Source: Thermoplasmata archaeon (GTDB lineage: Archaea; Thermoplasmatota; Thermoplasmata; Thermoplasmatales; GCA-001856825). From it: DNA of 64,000 nucleotides. This document shows, piece after piece, positions 41,903 to 50,413 of this stretch. The stretch covers positions 124,581 to 188,580 of the forward strand of contig JAJYUV010000002.1 of NCBI GenBank assembly GCA_021792355.1. Reading direction: 5' to 3'. Every line of letters starts with the position of its first letter. The stretch's first letter is position 1. The notes under the pieces are model-generated. The model saw nothing but the letters and a program-made list of their open reading frames with translations. It made no database searches and was not told where the DNA came from. A program made the translations under genes and the position numbers.

Positions 41903-42709
41903 ATGAGTGAACAGTCTGACTTCTCGAAAAAACTCAGGAGCTCTCGATCCCTACTGGCCCCATTGATAAGCATTCGTGATTCGTCTGTTTCAGAACTGAT
42001 TTCTCTTATTGGACCAGATTTCCTGATAGTTGACATGGAACATTCAGCAATAGACGTGCTAGAGCTTCAAAGAATTCTGATGGCTGCAAAACCAGTAGAT
42101 GTTGTAGCTAGAATCAGAGGCTTAGAGAAGAATGAGATAAAGAAGGTACTAGATACGGGGGTGGCTGGCATCATAATCCCCGGAATTGAAACCGTCGAGG
42201 AGGTTGAAGAGGCCGTGGGGTACTCAAAGATACCCCCGGATGGAGTGCGTGGGGTTGGACCTGGTCGTGCATCAAAGTACGGTTATGGTTTTGCATCTTT
42301 CATAAAGGAAGCGAACAGCCAGGTGATAATGGTTCAGATTGAAACGAAGAAGGCATTTGAAAATCTTTCCGACATACTATCTGTGCCAAAGTTGGATGGA
42401 TGTTTCATCGGACCTGTGGATCTGACTATAGCACTGGGGATAGAATTCTCTTGGAGCAACAACATTTTTGTGTCTGCCATCGACAGAATAATAGAAGAAT
42501 CTAGGAAGAGGAATCTGGTGACAGGCATCTATAGTCCACTTTCAAACAGAAACCCGGAGCAGATAATTGCCCGAGATTTCAATTATATTATGTTTGGGAC
42601 GGACAGGGAGGCAATTCAGCTAGAATACAGGAACTCTATGGAGTCTTTCAGGAGCAAGGCTAAGACTTTGAACGCAGGAATCGATCTAAAGCGTCAATTC
42701 CGAGGTTAA
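41903..42709 (+). CDS. HpcH/HpaI-type class II aldolase
   Basis: 268 residues. Metal-dependent aldolase that splits 2-keto-3-deoxy or 4-hydroxy-2-keto acids into pyruvate and an aldehyde. DFLIVDMEHSAIDV near the N-terminus, ARIRGLEKNEIKKVLDTGVAGIIIPG (parts: VLDTGVAGIIIP), the metal-binding Glu in MVQIETKKAFENL and Asp in FIGPVDLTIALG are all present. Follows the aldehyde dehydrogenase on the same strand with about 100 bp between, so a shared pathway is likely. Its end overlaps by 50 bp the end of the convergent aminotransferase gene. Confidence 0.88.
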   Translation: MSEQSDFSKKLRSSRSLLAPLISIRDSSVSELISLIGPDFLIVDMEHSAIDVLELQRILMAAKPVDVVARIRGLEKNEIKKVLDTGVAGIIIPGIETVEEVEEAVGYSKIPPDGVRGVGPGRASKYGYGFASFIKEANSQVIMVQIETKKAFENLSDILSVPKLDGCFIGPVDLTIALGIEFSWSNNIFVSAIDRIIEESRKRNLVTGIYSPLSNRNPEQIIARDFNYIMFGTDREAIQLEYRNSMESFRSKAKTLNAGIDLKRQFRG

Positions 42710-43811
42710 TAGACTCCACAGAACCGGCAAAAGAAATTCTAATATGCCCCTCGCCTGCGTTTCCAAATGCCATCCCTGGTAGAACAGCGACCTGATGTTT
42801 TTCTAGCAGTTGTTTTGCCAGGTCTTGCGACTTCATTTTTATGCCATACGCTGGAAAAGCATAGAATGCTCCCTCAATCGGAAATGTCTTCATTCCCTCA
42901 ATTTCGGAAAGTCTTTTCTCTACTAGTTCCTTTTTTTTCCTAAAGTCCTTCCTGAATTCCATAATGAATTCGTTTCCGTTCCTTAGTGCAAAAGCTGATG
43001 CCTTTTGAATAAACGGAGGCGAACATGTATACGTATTCTCTATCACTCTTGCAACGTTTGCGATTAGATCCTCATCGCCGATGGTATACCCCGCCCTCCA
43101 TCCGGTCATTGAGTAACTCTTTGACAAACTGAAGATCGTTGTCACCAGATTAGGATTATCCTCTAGAGATCCCACTGAAAAATGGTCCTGACTGTACGTT
43201 ATATCCTCATAGGCCTCGTCACTTATGATTCTAATGCCCCGTGTCTTGCATTCACCGTAGAGCCTTTCTAGGTCTCTTCTGCCAATAATTCTTCCGGTTG
43301 GGTTACCGGGAGTATTTATCAACACAGCTGCAGTATCCCTGTCCAAAAGGGAGATGACATTATCAACATTGAAGGAAAGATCTTCGTTTAGCTGATAATA
43401 CGCAGGTTTTAGACCGGCGAGCAGTATTGGTTCACTGTAAAAATAGCCGGGATCTGGGACCAGAACTTTTTGTCTACCCCCTGCTATTGCCATCATTACT
43501 GCATAGATGGACTGCTTTGATGTGATGAAGATCGAGTTCTCAAATGCGGCTTTAATCCCATTTTTCTTTTGCACCTTTTCGACAATTGCATCCCTAACTT
43601 CTTTTATTCCGTAGGACGAAGTGTAATGGGTTTCTCCGTTCATCATGCTTTCATAAGCAACTTGCATAATTTTTTCTGGTGTCTTGTACATCGGTTCCCC
43701 AATTGCAAGGGATGTTATCTTCTCCCCTTTGGCTAATTTCTGAAGTACTAAATTGACGACCTCCAGCGAGGGAGAGCCCTTGAGGTCTCGAACATAGGTA
43801 GGATCGGGCAT
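42660..43811 (-). CDS. Class I/II aminotransferase (aspartate aminotransferase fold)
   Basis: 383 residues. SYGIKEVRDAIVEKV, the PLP ring-stacking region, VLINTPGNPTGRI, ISDEAYEDITYS and the PLP-binding Lys in SLSKSYSMTGWRAGY are standard for the I-gamma subgroup. GEGHIRISFA contains the substrate-carboxylate Arg. Broad substrate range in this subgroup; specificity unknown. Long 3' overlap (50 bp) with the aldolase gene. Confidence 0.9.
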   Translation of the reverse strand: MPDPTYVRDLKGSPSLEVVNLVLQKLAKGEKITSLAIGEPMYKTPEKIMQVAYESMMNGETHYTSSYGIKEVRDAIVEKVQKKNGIKAAFENSIFITSKQSIYAVMMAIAGGRQKVLVPDPGYFYSEPILLAGLKPAYYQLNEDLSFNVDNVISLLDRDTAAVLINTPGNPTGRIIGRRDLERLYGECKTRGIRIISDEAYEDITYSQDHFSVGSLEDNPNLVTTIFSLSKSYSMTGWRAGYTIGDEDLIANVARVIENTYTCSPPFIQKASAFALRNGNEFIMEFRKDFRKKKELVEKRLSEIEGMKTFPIEGAFYAFPAYGIKMKSQDLAKQLLEKHQVAVLPGMAFGNAGEGHIRISFAGSVESINLGIDALDRFLRSKS

Positions 43812-43904
43812 GATAGTAAATCTTTAGCCAATATTTAATCAAATTCCTATTTCTTCAAATAATTATAAGCGATAAGAGTAGCATTTTTCGAAGAGAAAGA
43901 ATGA

Positions 43905-43935
43905 AAGACAGATAAAATAAAAAAAGAAAAGTAAA
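43905..43935 (-). terminator. A/T-rich terminator after the first APC permease
   Basis: On the minus strand the sequence just after the permease stop codon is a long T-rich run (AAAATAAAAAAAGAAAA on the plus strand near 43913-43930), the usual archaeal termination signal. A similar run follows the second permease. Confidence 0.45.
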
Positions 43936-45516
43936 TTAAAGTTCGACGGGTGCCTCGTCCTCAACGACGCCCTTCCCCGTGTAGCCCAGTCCCGAATAGT
44001 ATCCGATGAAGTAGAATATTATGGTTACTACTATGAACACAATTACGTCGTACGGGAAGGCTATGATGTTTATTCCCCCAAAAGTCGAGCTGCCAATGTA
44101 TGATAGGATCAAGATTGCGACCATATATGCTGGGAGCCATATACCAGCCTTGAAATCCGCCATGCTGAACCATTTACTTCTTACTATGTAGATGAGGAAC
44201 AGAAGACCGACAAACACCGAAATTATAGAGATGGAAACAGCTGTAAAACCGGACCAATAAATTAGCAATCCGCCGACTACGAATGCCAGCGGAGAGATGA
44301 CTCGGTAGAATGGAAGAACAAACGGCCTTTTTTCGTTGGGAAGCTTCTTCCTGAATACTGCCAGGCTTACTGCAGAGGGAGCATATGAGAAGACTACTGC
44401 GTCCACAAATACTCCGAGAATTTTCGTGAATGAGGGCAGGAGTATCAGATATATTATTGAAATTATCAGTACTAGAACCACTGAATTGTAAGGGATCCCT
44501 CTTTTGTTGATCTTTCCAAACAGAGACGGGAAGTACCGGTCATATCTTGCGAGGGTGTTACCTACTCTCGCAGCTCCGCCGTAATAGATTATTCCGTCGC
44601 TGAATGATGCAATTACTACCCCGATGATCGCTATTGCTGCAAACAGAGATAGGCCGACTGCAAGCGAAGCGGAAGCGTATGGATATCCCAGAGAGGATAG
44701 ACCTCCCCAGTTTCCGGGAGAAAGTGACAGGGCCTTCCAGTTTATGGTTCCCACAAATGCCAAGCTCTCAATTATGTAAAAAACCATGACTATAGCAAGC
44801 GAAGCTATTATGGCCTTTGGTAGGAACTTTCCGGGATTGTGTACTTCCTCTGCATAATCAATTGGCTGCCTGAATCCTGCATATGCGAAGATTGTTGCTG
44901 ACACCGCTAGAAACACACCTGCCGCCCCCATTGGAGAAAACCCACCAAACGCCGTCAGATTAGAGGCCTTGAAAAAGAACAAGAGTGCTATGCTAACTAT
45001 CATTATTAGAGCCATCTTAATGACTGTCACGACATTGTTAAGGGTTCCAATAAACCGTATCGTCCTTGTGTTTATCAGAAATACTATGATCGTCGCAACG
45101 ATTGCAACTCCTATTCCGGTGTAAGAAAGAGCTGTTCCAGCAGTGTTGTAGAATTGCGGAATGTAATATGCTGAATATTCGACTATTGCCGCCACAACTG
45201 CTGGCATTGCGAGGGAATATCCCACAAATGCAGCCCAGCCGTTCAGTAGACCCGCAATTGACCCATGACTCTTTGCTGGATAGTAAGCCACTCCTCCAGC
45301 CTTTGGCCACATTGCCCCAAGCTCGACATAGATATACGCTATAGGCAGAATCAGTAGGAAGGCAATCGGCCAACTTACAATACCTGCTGGGCCTCCGAGA
45401 GCCAAAACAGTTACAGGTATGAAAGCTACCGCGGGTCCAAGTATTGCACCTATGGTTAGAAAAACTACGTGCCAGAACCCTAAAGCCTTCTTATAACCTT
45501 GCTTTTCTTCCGTCAT
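43936..45516 (-). CDS. APC-family permease, cassette copy 1
   Basis: 526 residues with about 12-14 hydrophobic helices. The region FWHVVFLTIGAILGPAVAF (helix 1, unwound Gly motif) and FAYAGFRQPIDYAEEVHNP (helix 6 to loop) is shared nearly word for word with the second copy at 48781. VIYYGGAARVGNTLARYDRYFP also matches that copy. GAGGTG lies before the ATG, 9 bp after the cyclase gene stop. The fixed partner suggests transport of the substrate or product of the cyclase-family enzyme. Confidence 0.85.
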   Translation of the reverse strand: MTEEKQGYKKALGFWHVVFLTIGAILGPAVAFIPVTVLALGGPAGIVSWPIAFLLILPIAYIYVELGAMWPKAGGVAYYPAKSHGSIAGLLNGWAAFVGYSLAMPAVVAAIVEYSAYYIPQFYNTAGTALSYTGIGVAIVATIIVFLINTRTIRFIGTLNNVVTVIKMALIMIVSIALLFFFKASNLTAFGGFSPMGAAGVFLAVSATIFAYAGFRQPIDYAEEVHNPGKFLPKAIIASLAIVMVFYIIESLAFVGTINWKALSLSPGNWGGLSSLGYPYASASLAVGLSLFAAIAIIGVVIASFSDGIIYYGGAARVGNTLARYDRYFPSLFGKINKRGIPYNSVVLVLIISIIYLILLPSFTKILGVFVDAVVFSYAPSAVSLAVFRKKLPNEKRPFVLPFYRVISPLAFVVGGLLIYWSGFTAVSISIISVFVGLLFLIYIVRSKWFSMADFKAGIWLPAYMVAILILSYIGSSTFGGINIIAFPYDVIVFIVVTIIFYFIGYYSGLGYTGKGVVEDEAPVEL

Positions 45517-45525
45517 ATATACACC

Positions 45526-46179
45526 TCAAAATACGTCTATTGCTATTACTCGGGCCATTGCCCCGCTAGCCCTGAAGACCTTGAGTGGAAGGGCAGCAAT
45601 CAAATACTTCTTTCCTTCAATGAGTTGATCAAGCCCGGCTAGGTCCTCTATGAAAGCCATTCCATAGGGCAAAAGTGCCTTGTGAACCCTGAAGTCGCTG
45701 TGATCGTACGGTTCGATTCCTAGAGTGTCTATTCCAATGACCCTGGGTCTGTGTTTTACTAGAAATTCTACGGTATCGAATGCAAGTCCCGGAAAATCGA
45801 ACTGAAACTCTCTGGTGTATCCCCTCTTCTTGTCCCAACCAGTGTTTATAAGAACGATCTTCCCGTCATATTCTTTCTTCCAGACCTTCTTAATCTTCTC
45901 GAGAGTTATTTCTTTTCCGTCGATCTTTGGCCTTATTACATATCCGTCTCCAACCAGCTGAGATAGCGGGAGTTCGTCAACTGTACTGCCATTCTCCAGC
46001 ATGTGATATGGTGCGTCTACGTGTGTTCCTGTATGTGTAGTTGAAGAGAAACTCTCCACGTTGTATCCGTCTCTTGCAGCGATTCCAATTGGTGCTATGT
46101 TCACAAGAGGATTGGTTGGCCAAACAGGCATGTAGGTTTTTAGGGTAGCGCTTAGGTCGTAAATGCCTCTGACTTCCAT
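45526..46179 (-). CDS. Cyclase-family metal hydrolase (kynurenine formamidase-like), cassette copy 1
   Basis: 217 residues from ATG 46179; an upstream ATG (46191) is less well placed relative to the TATA. Metal-binding motif HTGTHVDAPYHM near residues 47-58 and the second motif DTLGIEPYDHSDFRVHKALL near 150-170 are characteristic. The family includes bacterial kynurenine formamidase, isatin hydrolase and polyketide-type cyclases, all Mn/Zn amidases or lactone hydrolases. The ATTAAATTTAAT box is centred 30.5 bp before the ATG. Copy 2 at 50414 is about three-quarters identical by eye and of equal length. Confidence 0.88.
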   Translation of the reverse strand: MEVRGIYDLSATLKTYMPVWPTNPLVNIAPIGIAARDGYNVESFSSTTHTGTHVDAPYHMLENGSTVDELPLSQLVGDGYVIRPKIDGKEITLEKIKKVWKKEYDGKIVLINTGWDKKRGYTREFQFDFPGLAFDTVEFLVKHRPRVIGIDTLGIEPYDHSDFRVHKALLPYGMAFIEDLAGLDQLIEGKKYLIAALPLKVFRASGAMARVIAIDVF

Positions 46180-46379
46180 GTGGATAATCAACTTTTACTA
46201 GGTATTAAATTTAATCATTGGAATAATAATTTTAATCTGTCTAAATCTTATTCCCCACACTCAAACAAATTAGGTAATCTCATTGCCGCTTATTTTAAAA
46301 TTGAGCTCTTAATAGTTTGGGTTGTTACAAGTCTTTAAGCATGTCTAAAACAATAAATAATGGTGGTACATGGAAATTT

Positions 46380-46745
46380 ATGGTAGAGGTAAGGAAAATT
46401 GGCTGGACCGAAATTAAGTCAGAAAAGCTCTCGGAGGTCCTGTCACGGAAATTGATCTATGGGGAGAAGGTCATGCTGGCAGAGGTAAGATTGAAGAAAG
46501 GAACTGTTGTACCCGAACACCATCATGAAAATGAACAACTTACGTGGATCGTGGAGGGGGAACTCCTCTTTGAGATAAATGGCAAGAAAATAAGAGTTAG
46601 GGAAGGAGAGGTGCTTATAATTCCCTCTAACACCCCACACAAAGCGACTGCAATCGAAGACACGATAGATATGGATGTGTTCAGCCCTATCAGGCAAGAC
46701 TGGCTAACAGGACAGGATCAGTATCTAAGAGGAGGAAAACGTTAA
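46380..46745 (+). CDS. Cupin-domain protein
   Basis: 121 residues from ATG 46380; ATG 46341 in the same frame is an alternative, but an ATAAATAAT box about 25 bp before 46380 favours the shorter form. Single beta-barrel cupin: motif 1 is VPEHHHENEQLTWIVEGELLF, seen in parts as PEHHHENEQ with metal-binding His/Glu, and motif 2 is IPSNTPHKATA. Could be a small dioxygenase, isomerase or sensor. It lies divergent from cyclase copy 1. Confidence 0.8.
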   Translation: MVEVRKIGWTEIKSEKLSEVLSRKLIYGEKVMLAEVRLKKGTVVPEHHHENEQLTWIVEGELLFEINGKKIRVREGEVLIIPSNTPHKATAIEDTIDMDVFSPIRQDWLTGQDQYLRGGKR

Positions 46746-46815
46746 AAAAGGCAGAATGGGAAAAATTTTCAGATTTCCTTAGGATATTCGTATAGTCTGC
46801 CGATAATTCGTGCGT

Positions 46816-47319
46816 TTAAATCTGAACTGCTTCTGCCTTTATCCCGTGAGAAACGATGAAAAATGCTGGACACTTGTTTGAGTCCTTTATTACGCCTCTT
46901 ATGTCCTGATCAGCCTCAACTTCAATCTTCAACTCCTTCGCCAGTGGAAAATCATTTGCGGCCAACATGGGACCTATGTCATAGTACAGGTGCCCCTTCA
47001 ACTTTAGCTTGTTTAGTTTTATCCCCTTCAGACTAGCATTTACTACTATAGTCGATGCGAAGCAGGACATTACCCCGAACATCAAATAATTGAGTGGCGT
47101 CGCATAAACCCCCTTTCCACCTAGTACTGCAGGTTCGTCTGCTCCCATCGTGAAACTTGCAAGTTGGGAGGAAAGAGTTGCTGTGAACATGGGACTTCCC
47201 TGCATGTGAAACTCTCCGTCGATGTGCTTCTCAAGATAGAAGTGACCGCCGTCGGATTCTATTTTCTTCTTCGTTTCTCTTACCGCTGTCAGGTCTATAT
47301 TATTAACTATTTCTTGCAC
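46816..47319 (-). CDS. OsmC-family protein
   Basis: 167 residues from GTG 47319, with TATA AATTATATATAG about 38 bp upstream and GAAGGGG between, so a short-leader transcript; a TTG at 47340 in frame is possible. PLNYLMFGVMSCFASTIVVNASL contains the OsmC core helix with its reactive Cys, and KGIKLNKLKLKGHLYYD is the following strand region. OsmC proteins reduce organic peroxides using two Cys; only one obvious catalytic Cys (MSCFAS) and another near CPAFFIVS (C-terminal) are visible, matching the family spacing. Probable peroxide defence. Confidence 0.82.
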   Translation of the reverse strand: MQEIVNNIDLTAVRETKKKIESDGGHFYLEKHIDGEFHMQGSPMFTATLSSQLASFTMGADEPAVLGGKGVYATPLNYLMFGVMSCFASTIVVNASLKGIKLNKLKLKGHLYYDIGPMLAANDFPLAKELKIEVEADQDIRGVIKDSNKCPAFFIVSHGIKAEAVQI

Positions 47320-47394
47320 AAAATATCCCCTTCTAAACAAAGAAGTTGTCTATATATAATTTCGTGAGCGGTTCACTGGTGGCGGATTCTGATT

Positions 47395-48600
47395 TCACTT
47401 TCCATTGAACACTCTTCCAAGTCTTTTCACGCCTTCCACTATATTTTCATTTGTACAATAGGTGAAGTTGAGCCTCATTGATTCGTGATTATCATTATCA
47501 GGATAGAATTCTGATCCCACTACATAGAGAACCTTCTTCTTTATCGCTTCTGCAAGCATCCTGTCCGTATCGACCCCTCTCTTCGTAACCCATATGAACA
47601 TTCCTCCTTCAGGTCTCGTAAATTCCACTTCCCGGGGTAGGTATTCTTCCAGCGATTTTATCATGATGTCCCTCTTTCCCTTGTACAACTTTATTACCTT
47701 TGGGATCCACCTGTCTAGATAGCCTCCGGAAATGTATGCCTCTGCAATGAACTCTGATATTGTGCTCGAGGCCAAGTCTAGTGCCTGTTTTACCATCTTC
47801 ATCTTCTCCACTATGTCCATTGGAGCTATCGTGTATCCTAGTCTGAATCCAGGGGCGAGAACCTTTGAAAAAGTTCCTAGGTAGATGACATTGTTGTACC
47901 TGTCAAGTGCCTTGAGGGGAGGCAATTGTGATCCAGAGAATCGTAGACTACCGTATGGATCGTCTTCAAGAATCATTATTCCTTTCTCAGATACGAATTC
48001 GAGGAATTCTTTCCTTCTATCCAAGCTCATGGAGATGCCTGTTGGATTTTGGAAATTTGGCAGAACGTATATGAATTTTGGATTAGGGAATCTCTTCAGA
48101 GTCTGCTTGAGTGAATCAATCCTCATTCCGTGTTGATCCATATCCACCCCGATCATCCTTATACCTGACGCTCTGAATGCTGTGATTGCTCCTAGATATG
48201 TCGGAGATTCTGAAATTACGTAATCACCGGGATTCGCAAGAATCTTGCCCAGTATGTAGAGGGCTTCCTGAGACCCTGTCGTTTGAATGATCTCTGATGG
48301 ATCGCACTCTACCCCCATCTTCTCTTTCATCCTCTTTGAGAGCGTGAGTGCCAAACTGGTAAGCCCTTCTGTGGCACCGTACTGTAGCATCTTTTTGCCG
48401 TGTTCGGTGATAAGGTCATTGAATATCTTCTTCACATCATCGACAGGAAAAGATTCAGGATTAGGAAGACCTCCACCAAAAGAAATCATTTCTGGATCAC
48501 CAATCGCCTTTAGTATTGCTTCTATCGCAGAAGGTTTCATTTCTTTTACCAGCTTCGAGAATTCCCTCCTTACTACTAAGTTCCTCTCCATAAAAATCAA
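47395..48600 (-). CDS. Class I/II aminotransferase, 2-aminoadipate/aromatic type
   Basis: 401 residues from ATG 48600 (ATG 48591 is an alternative). ISFGGGLPNPESFP, LQYGATEGLTSL, TTGSQEALYILGKIL, VLPNFQNPTGISMS, EDDPYGSLRFSG and the PLP Lys in GTFSKVLAPGFRLGY are the hallmarks of the LysN/kynurenine aminotransferase/MocR-like subgroup. Substrates in this subgroup are 2-aminoadipate, kynurenine and aromatic or branched amino acids. It lies between the two cyclase-permease cassettes. Its promoter region carries an inverted repeat and the 14-bp element shared with the PLP decarboxylase at 26.6 kb. Confidence 0.9.
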   Translation of the reverse strand: MIFMERNLVVRREFSKLVKEMKPSAIEAILKAIGDPEMISFGGGLPNPESFPVDDVKKIFNDLITEHGKKMLQYGATEGLTSLALTLSKRMKEKMGVECDPSEIIQTTGSQEALYILGKILANPGDYVISESPTYLGAITAFRASGIRMIGVDMDQHGMRIDSLKQTLKRFPNPKFIYVLPNFQNPTGISMSLDRRKEFLEFVSEKGIMILEDDPYGSLRFSGSQLPPLKALDRYNNVIYLGTFSKVLAPGFRLGYTIAPMDIVEKMKMVKQALDLASSTISEFIAEAYISGGYLDRWIPKVIKLYKGKRDIMIKSLEEYLPREVEFTRPEGGMFIWVTKRGVDTDRMLAEAIKKKVLYVVGSEFYPDNDNHESMRLNFTYCTNENIVEGVKRLGRVFNGK

Positions 48601-48619
48601 ACAGGTTGTATGGTAAATA

Positions 48620-48662
48620 AGTTTCGTCCTTTCTCATAAGATTAGGCGAAACTTAAATTAAA
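48620..48662. promoter_or_regulatory. Inverted repeat and shared 14-bp element before the aminotransferase gene
   Basis: AAGTTTCG (48620-48627) and CGAAACTT (48648-48655) are perfect 8-bp arms 20 bp apart. The right arm runs into GAAACTTAAATTAA (48649-48662), identical to 26612-26625. Both 14-mers begin 49 bp before their genes. Confidence 0.5.
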
Positions 48663-48738
48663 TGTCAGCTAGGTTCACCAGGTATTTTCGATGATCCGTG
48701 AATGACAGGGAAAAAGATAATAGGCCCGCACATAAATA

Positions 48739-48765
48739 AAAGGAAAATTAGAAAAAAAAGAGAAG
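48739..48765 (-). terminator. T-rich terminator after the second APC permease
   Basis: On the minus strand a T-rich run (plus strand AAATAAAAGG and GAAAAAAAAGAG) begins about 20 bp after the permease stop. Confidence 0.4.
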
Positions 48766-48780
48766 ACTGTTCCTCGCACT

Positions 48781-50403
48781 TTACGAGCTGCTGTCCTCGA
48801 TTCCCTTGAAGTACTTGCTACCCTTAACTCCAGAGTATACCCCCAAATAATAGAACACCAACGTGACTACTATGAATACAGCCGTATCGATCAATATCGG
48901 GACGACTGTGGATGCTGTGAAGGCACTCCTTGTGAAGTAAGAGAAGACGAAGGTGAACACCATGAATATGGGGAGGTAAATTCCGTACAGATAGCCCATT
49001 CCCTTTACCTTGGTATACCTGTTGTATACAATCATCAGGAGAATTCCGGCAAGGTCTAGAGGTATCACCAGTTCTATCTCGGTAAAGGTGGACCAATATA
49101 CCATTAGATTGGTGACGATGAATGCAATGGGTGCAAGTACAGTTGCAACTGGCAGTTTGTAAGGCCTGTTGACGTTTGGGGCAGTTTTCCTGAATACCGC
49201 AAGGCTGATGGCTCCCGGAGCATACGAAATAAGGAATGCGTCCACCATTAACCCTATAATTGTCGCCAGAGATTTTCCGAGTGCCACCAGTACGAGAGAA
49301 ACGATCATTACGAGAATTACTGAATATGTTGGGACACCACGGTTGCTGACATGACCCATCACCTTTGGGAAATATTTGTCCTCTTTCCCGAGTATCTGAC
49401 CGACTCTTGCTGCGCCACCATAATAAATAATTCCGTCCTTAAAGGTTGCAATCAGTGCAACCACTATAGCGACAATTACGATTGCTGGTAACGCCAGAGC
49501 CTGTGCCTCCGATGCGTATGGAGCACCATTTCCGTATAGAGTTCCCCAGTTCGTAATTCCCAGCTTTGAGAAATTTGCTGCACCTACAAACACGAACGCA
49601 AGAAGACCGTATATGATTCCCGAAATGACTATTGACAGCACGACAGCTCTCGGAATGCTCCTACCGGGGTGCTTCACTTCTTCGGAGTAATCAATAGGTT
49701 GTCTGAACCCTCCATACCCAAAGATAGTGAAAGTTATAGCGGTGAAGAATCCAACGGCTCCGAACGGTGCAATGCCCCCGTAGGAGCTTGAAGTGAAATT
49801 AGAACCGTGGAAGAAGAAACTCAGCGCTATGACTATGACTCCTATCAGTACGACTGTAACCACTGTCAACCAATTGTTTATTGCTCCCATGTGTTTGATT
49901 CTTAGCATGTTTATTCCGAAAACGGCCAGTAAAACCACCTCAGAAGCCACAATCCCTGCAGTGGTCAATACACCATTTACGTACAGAGATGGTATGTAGA
50001 AACTTGCATATTCTACCACAGCAAATACTATCACTGGCGAAACCAAAAGATAGCCTACAAAGGAAGACCATCCGTTAATTGCTCCCACAAGCGGTCCATT
50101 ACTTCTGGACGGATAATGTGCAACGCCTCCGGCTTTTGGCCAGGCTGTACCCAGTTCAGAATACACTAGCCCAACTGGAATAAGCATCAGCATAGCTACA
50201 AACCATGAAAGTATCCCGATTGGACCAGCGAACGCGATGGTATATACAGGAGCGTACGCAACTGCTGGACCAAGTATGGCACCAAGAGCGAGGAATACCA
50301 CACTCCAAGTTCCAAGGTCTTTTCTATAGCCCGACTTTACTTGAGTACCCATCCCAGCCTCTTGGGAGGCCGTTGGGGCACTACTATTTGTATCTCCACT
50401 CAT
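48781..50403 (-). CDS. APC-family permease, cassette copy 2
   Basis: 540 residues with about 12-14 hydrophobic helices. It shares with copy 1 the segments VVFLALGAILGPAVAYAPV, WPKAGGVAHYPSRS, FGYGGFRQPIDYSEEVKHPG and IIYYGGAARVGQIL. The N-terminus has an extra 30-residue Ser/Thr-rich stretch not seen in copy 1. GAGGTG precedes the ATG, 10 bp after the cyclase copy 2 stop, the same arrangement as in cassette 1. Confidence 0.85.
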   Translation of the reverse strand: MSGDTNSSAPTASQEAGMGTQVKSGYRKDLGTWSVVFLALGAILGPAVAYAPVYTIAFAGPIGILSWFVAMLMLIPVGLVYSELGTAWPKAGGVAHYPSRSNGPLVGAINGWSSFVGYLLVSPVIVFAVVEYASFYIPSLYVNGVLTTAGIVASEVVLLAVFGINMLRIKHMGAINNWLTVVTVVLIGVIVIALSFFFHGSNFTSSSYGGIAPFGAVGFFTAITFTIFGYGGFRQPIDYSEEVKHPGRSIPRAVVLSIVISGIIYGLLAFVFVGAANFSKLGITNWGTLYGNGAPYASEAQALALPAIVIVAIVVALIATFKDGIIYYGGAARVGQILGKEDKYFPKVMGHVSNRGVPTYSVILVMIVSLVLVALGKSLATIIGLMVDAFLISYAPGAISLAVFRKTAPNVNRPYKLPVATVLAPIAFIVTNLMVYWSTFTEIELVIPLDLAGILLMIVYNRYTKVKGMGYLYGIYLPIFMVFTFVFSYFTRSAFTASTVVPILIDTAVFIVVTLVFYYLGVYSGVKGSKYFKGIEDSSS

Positions 50404-50413
50404 TTTTTACACC

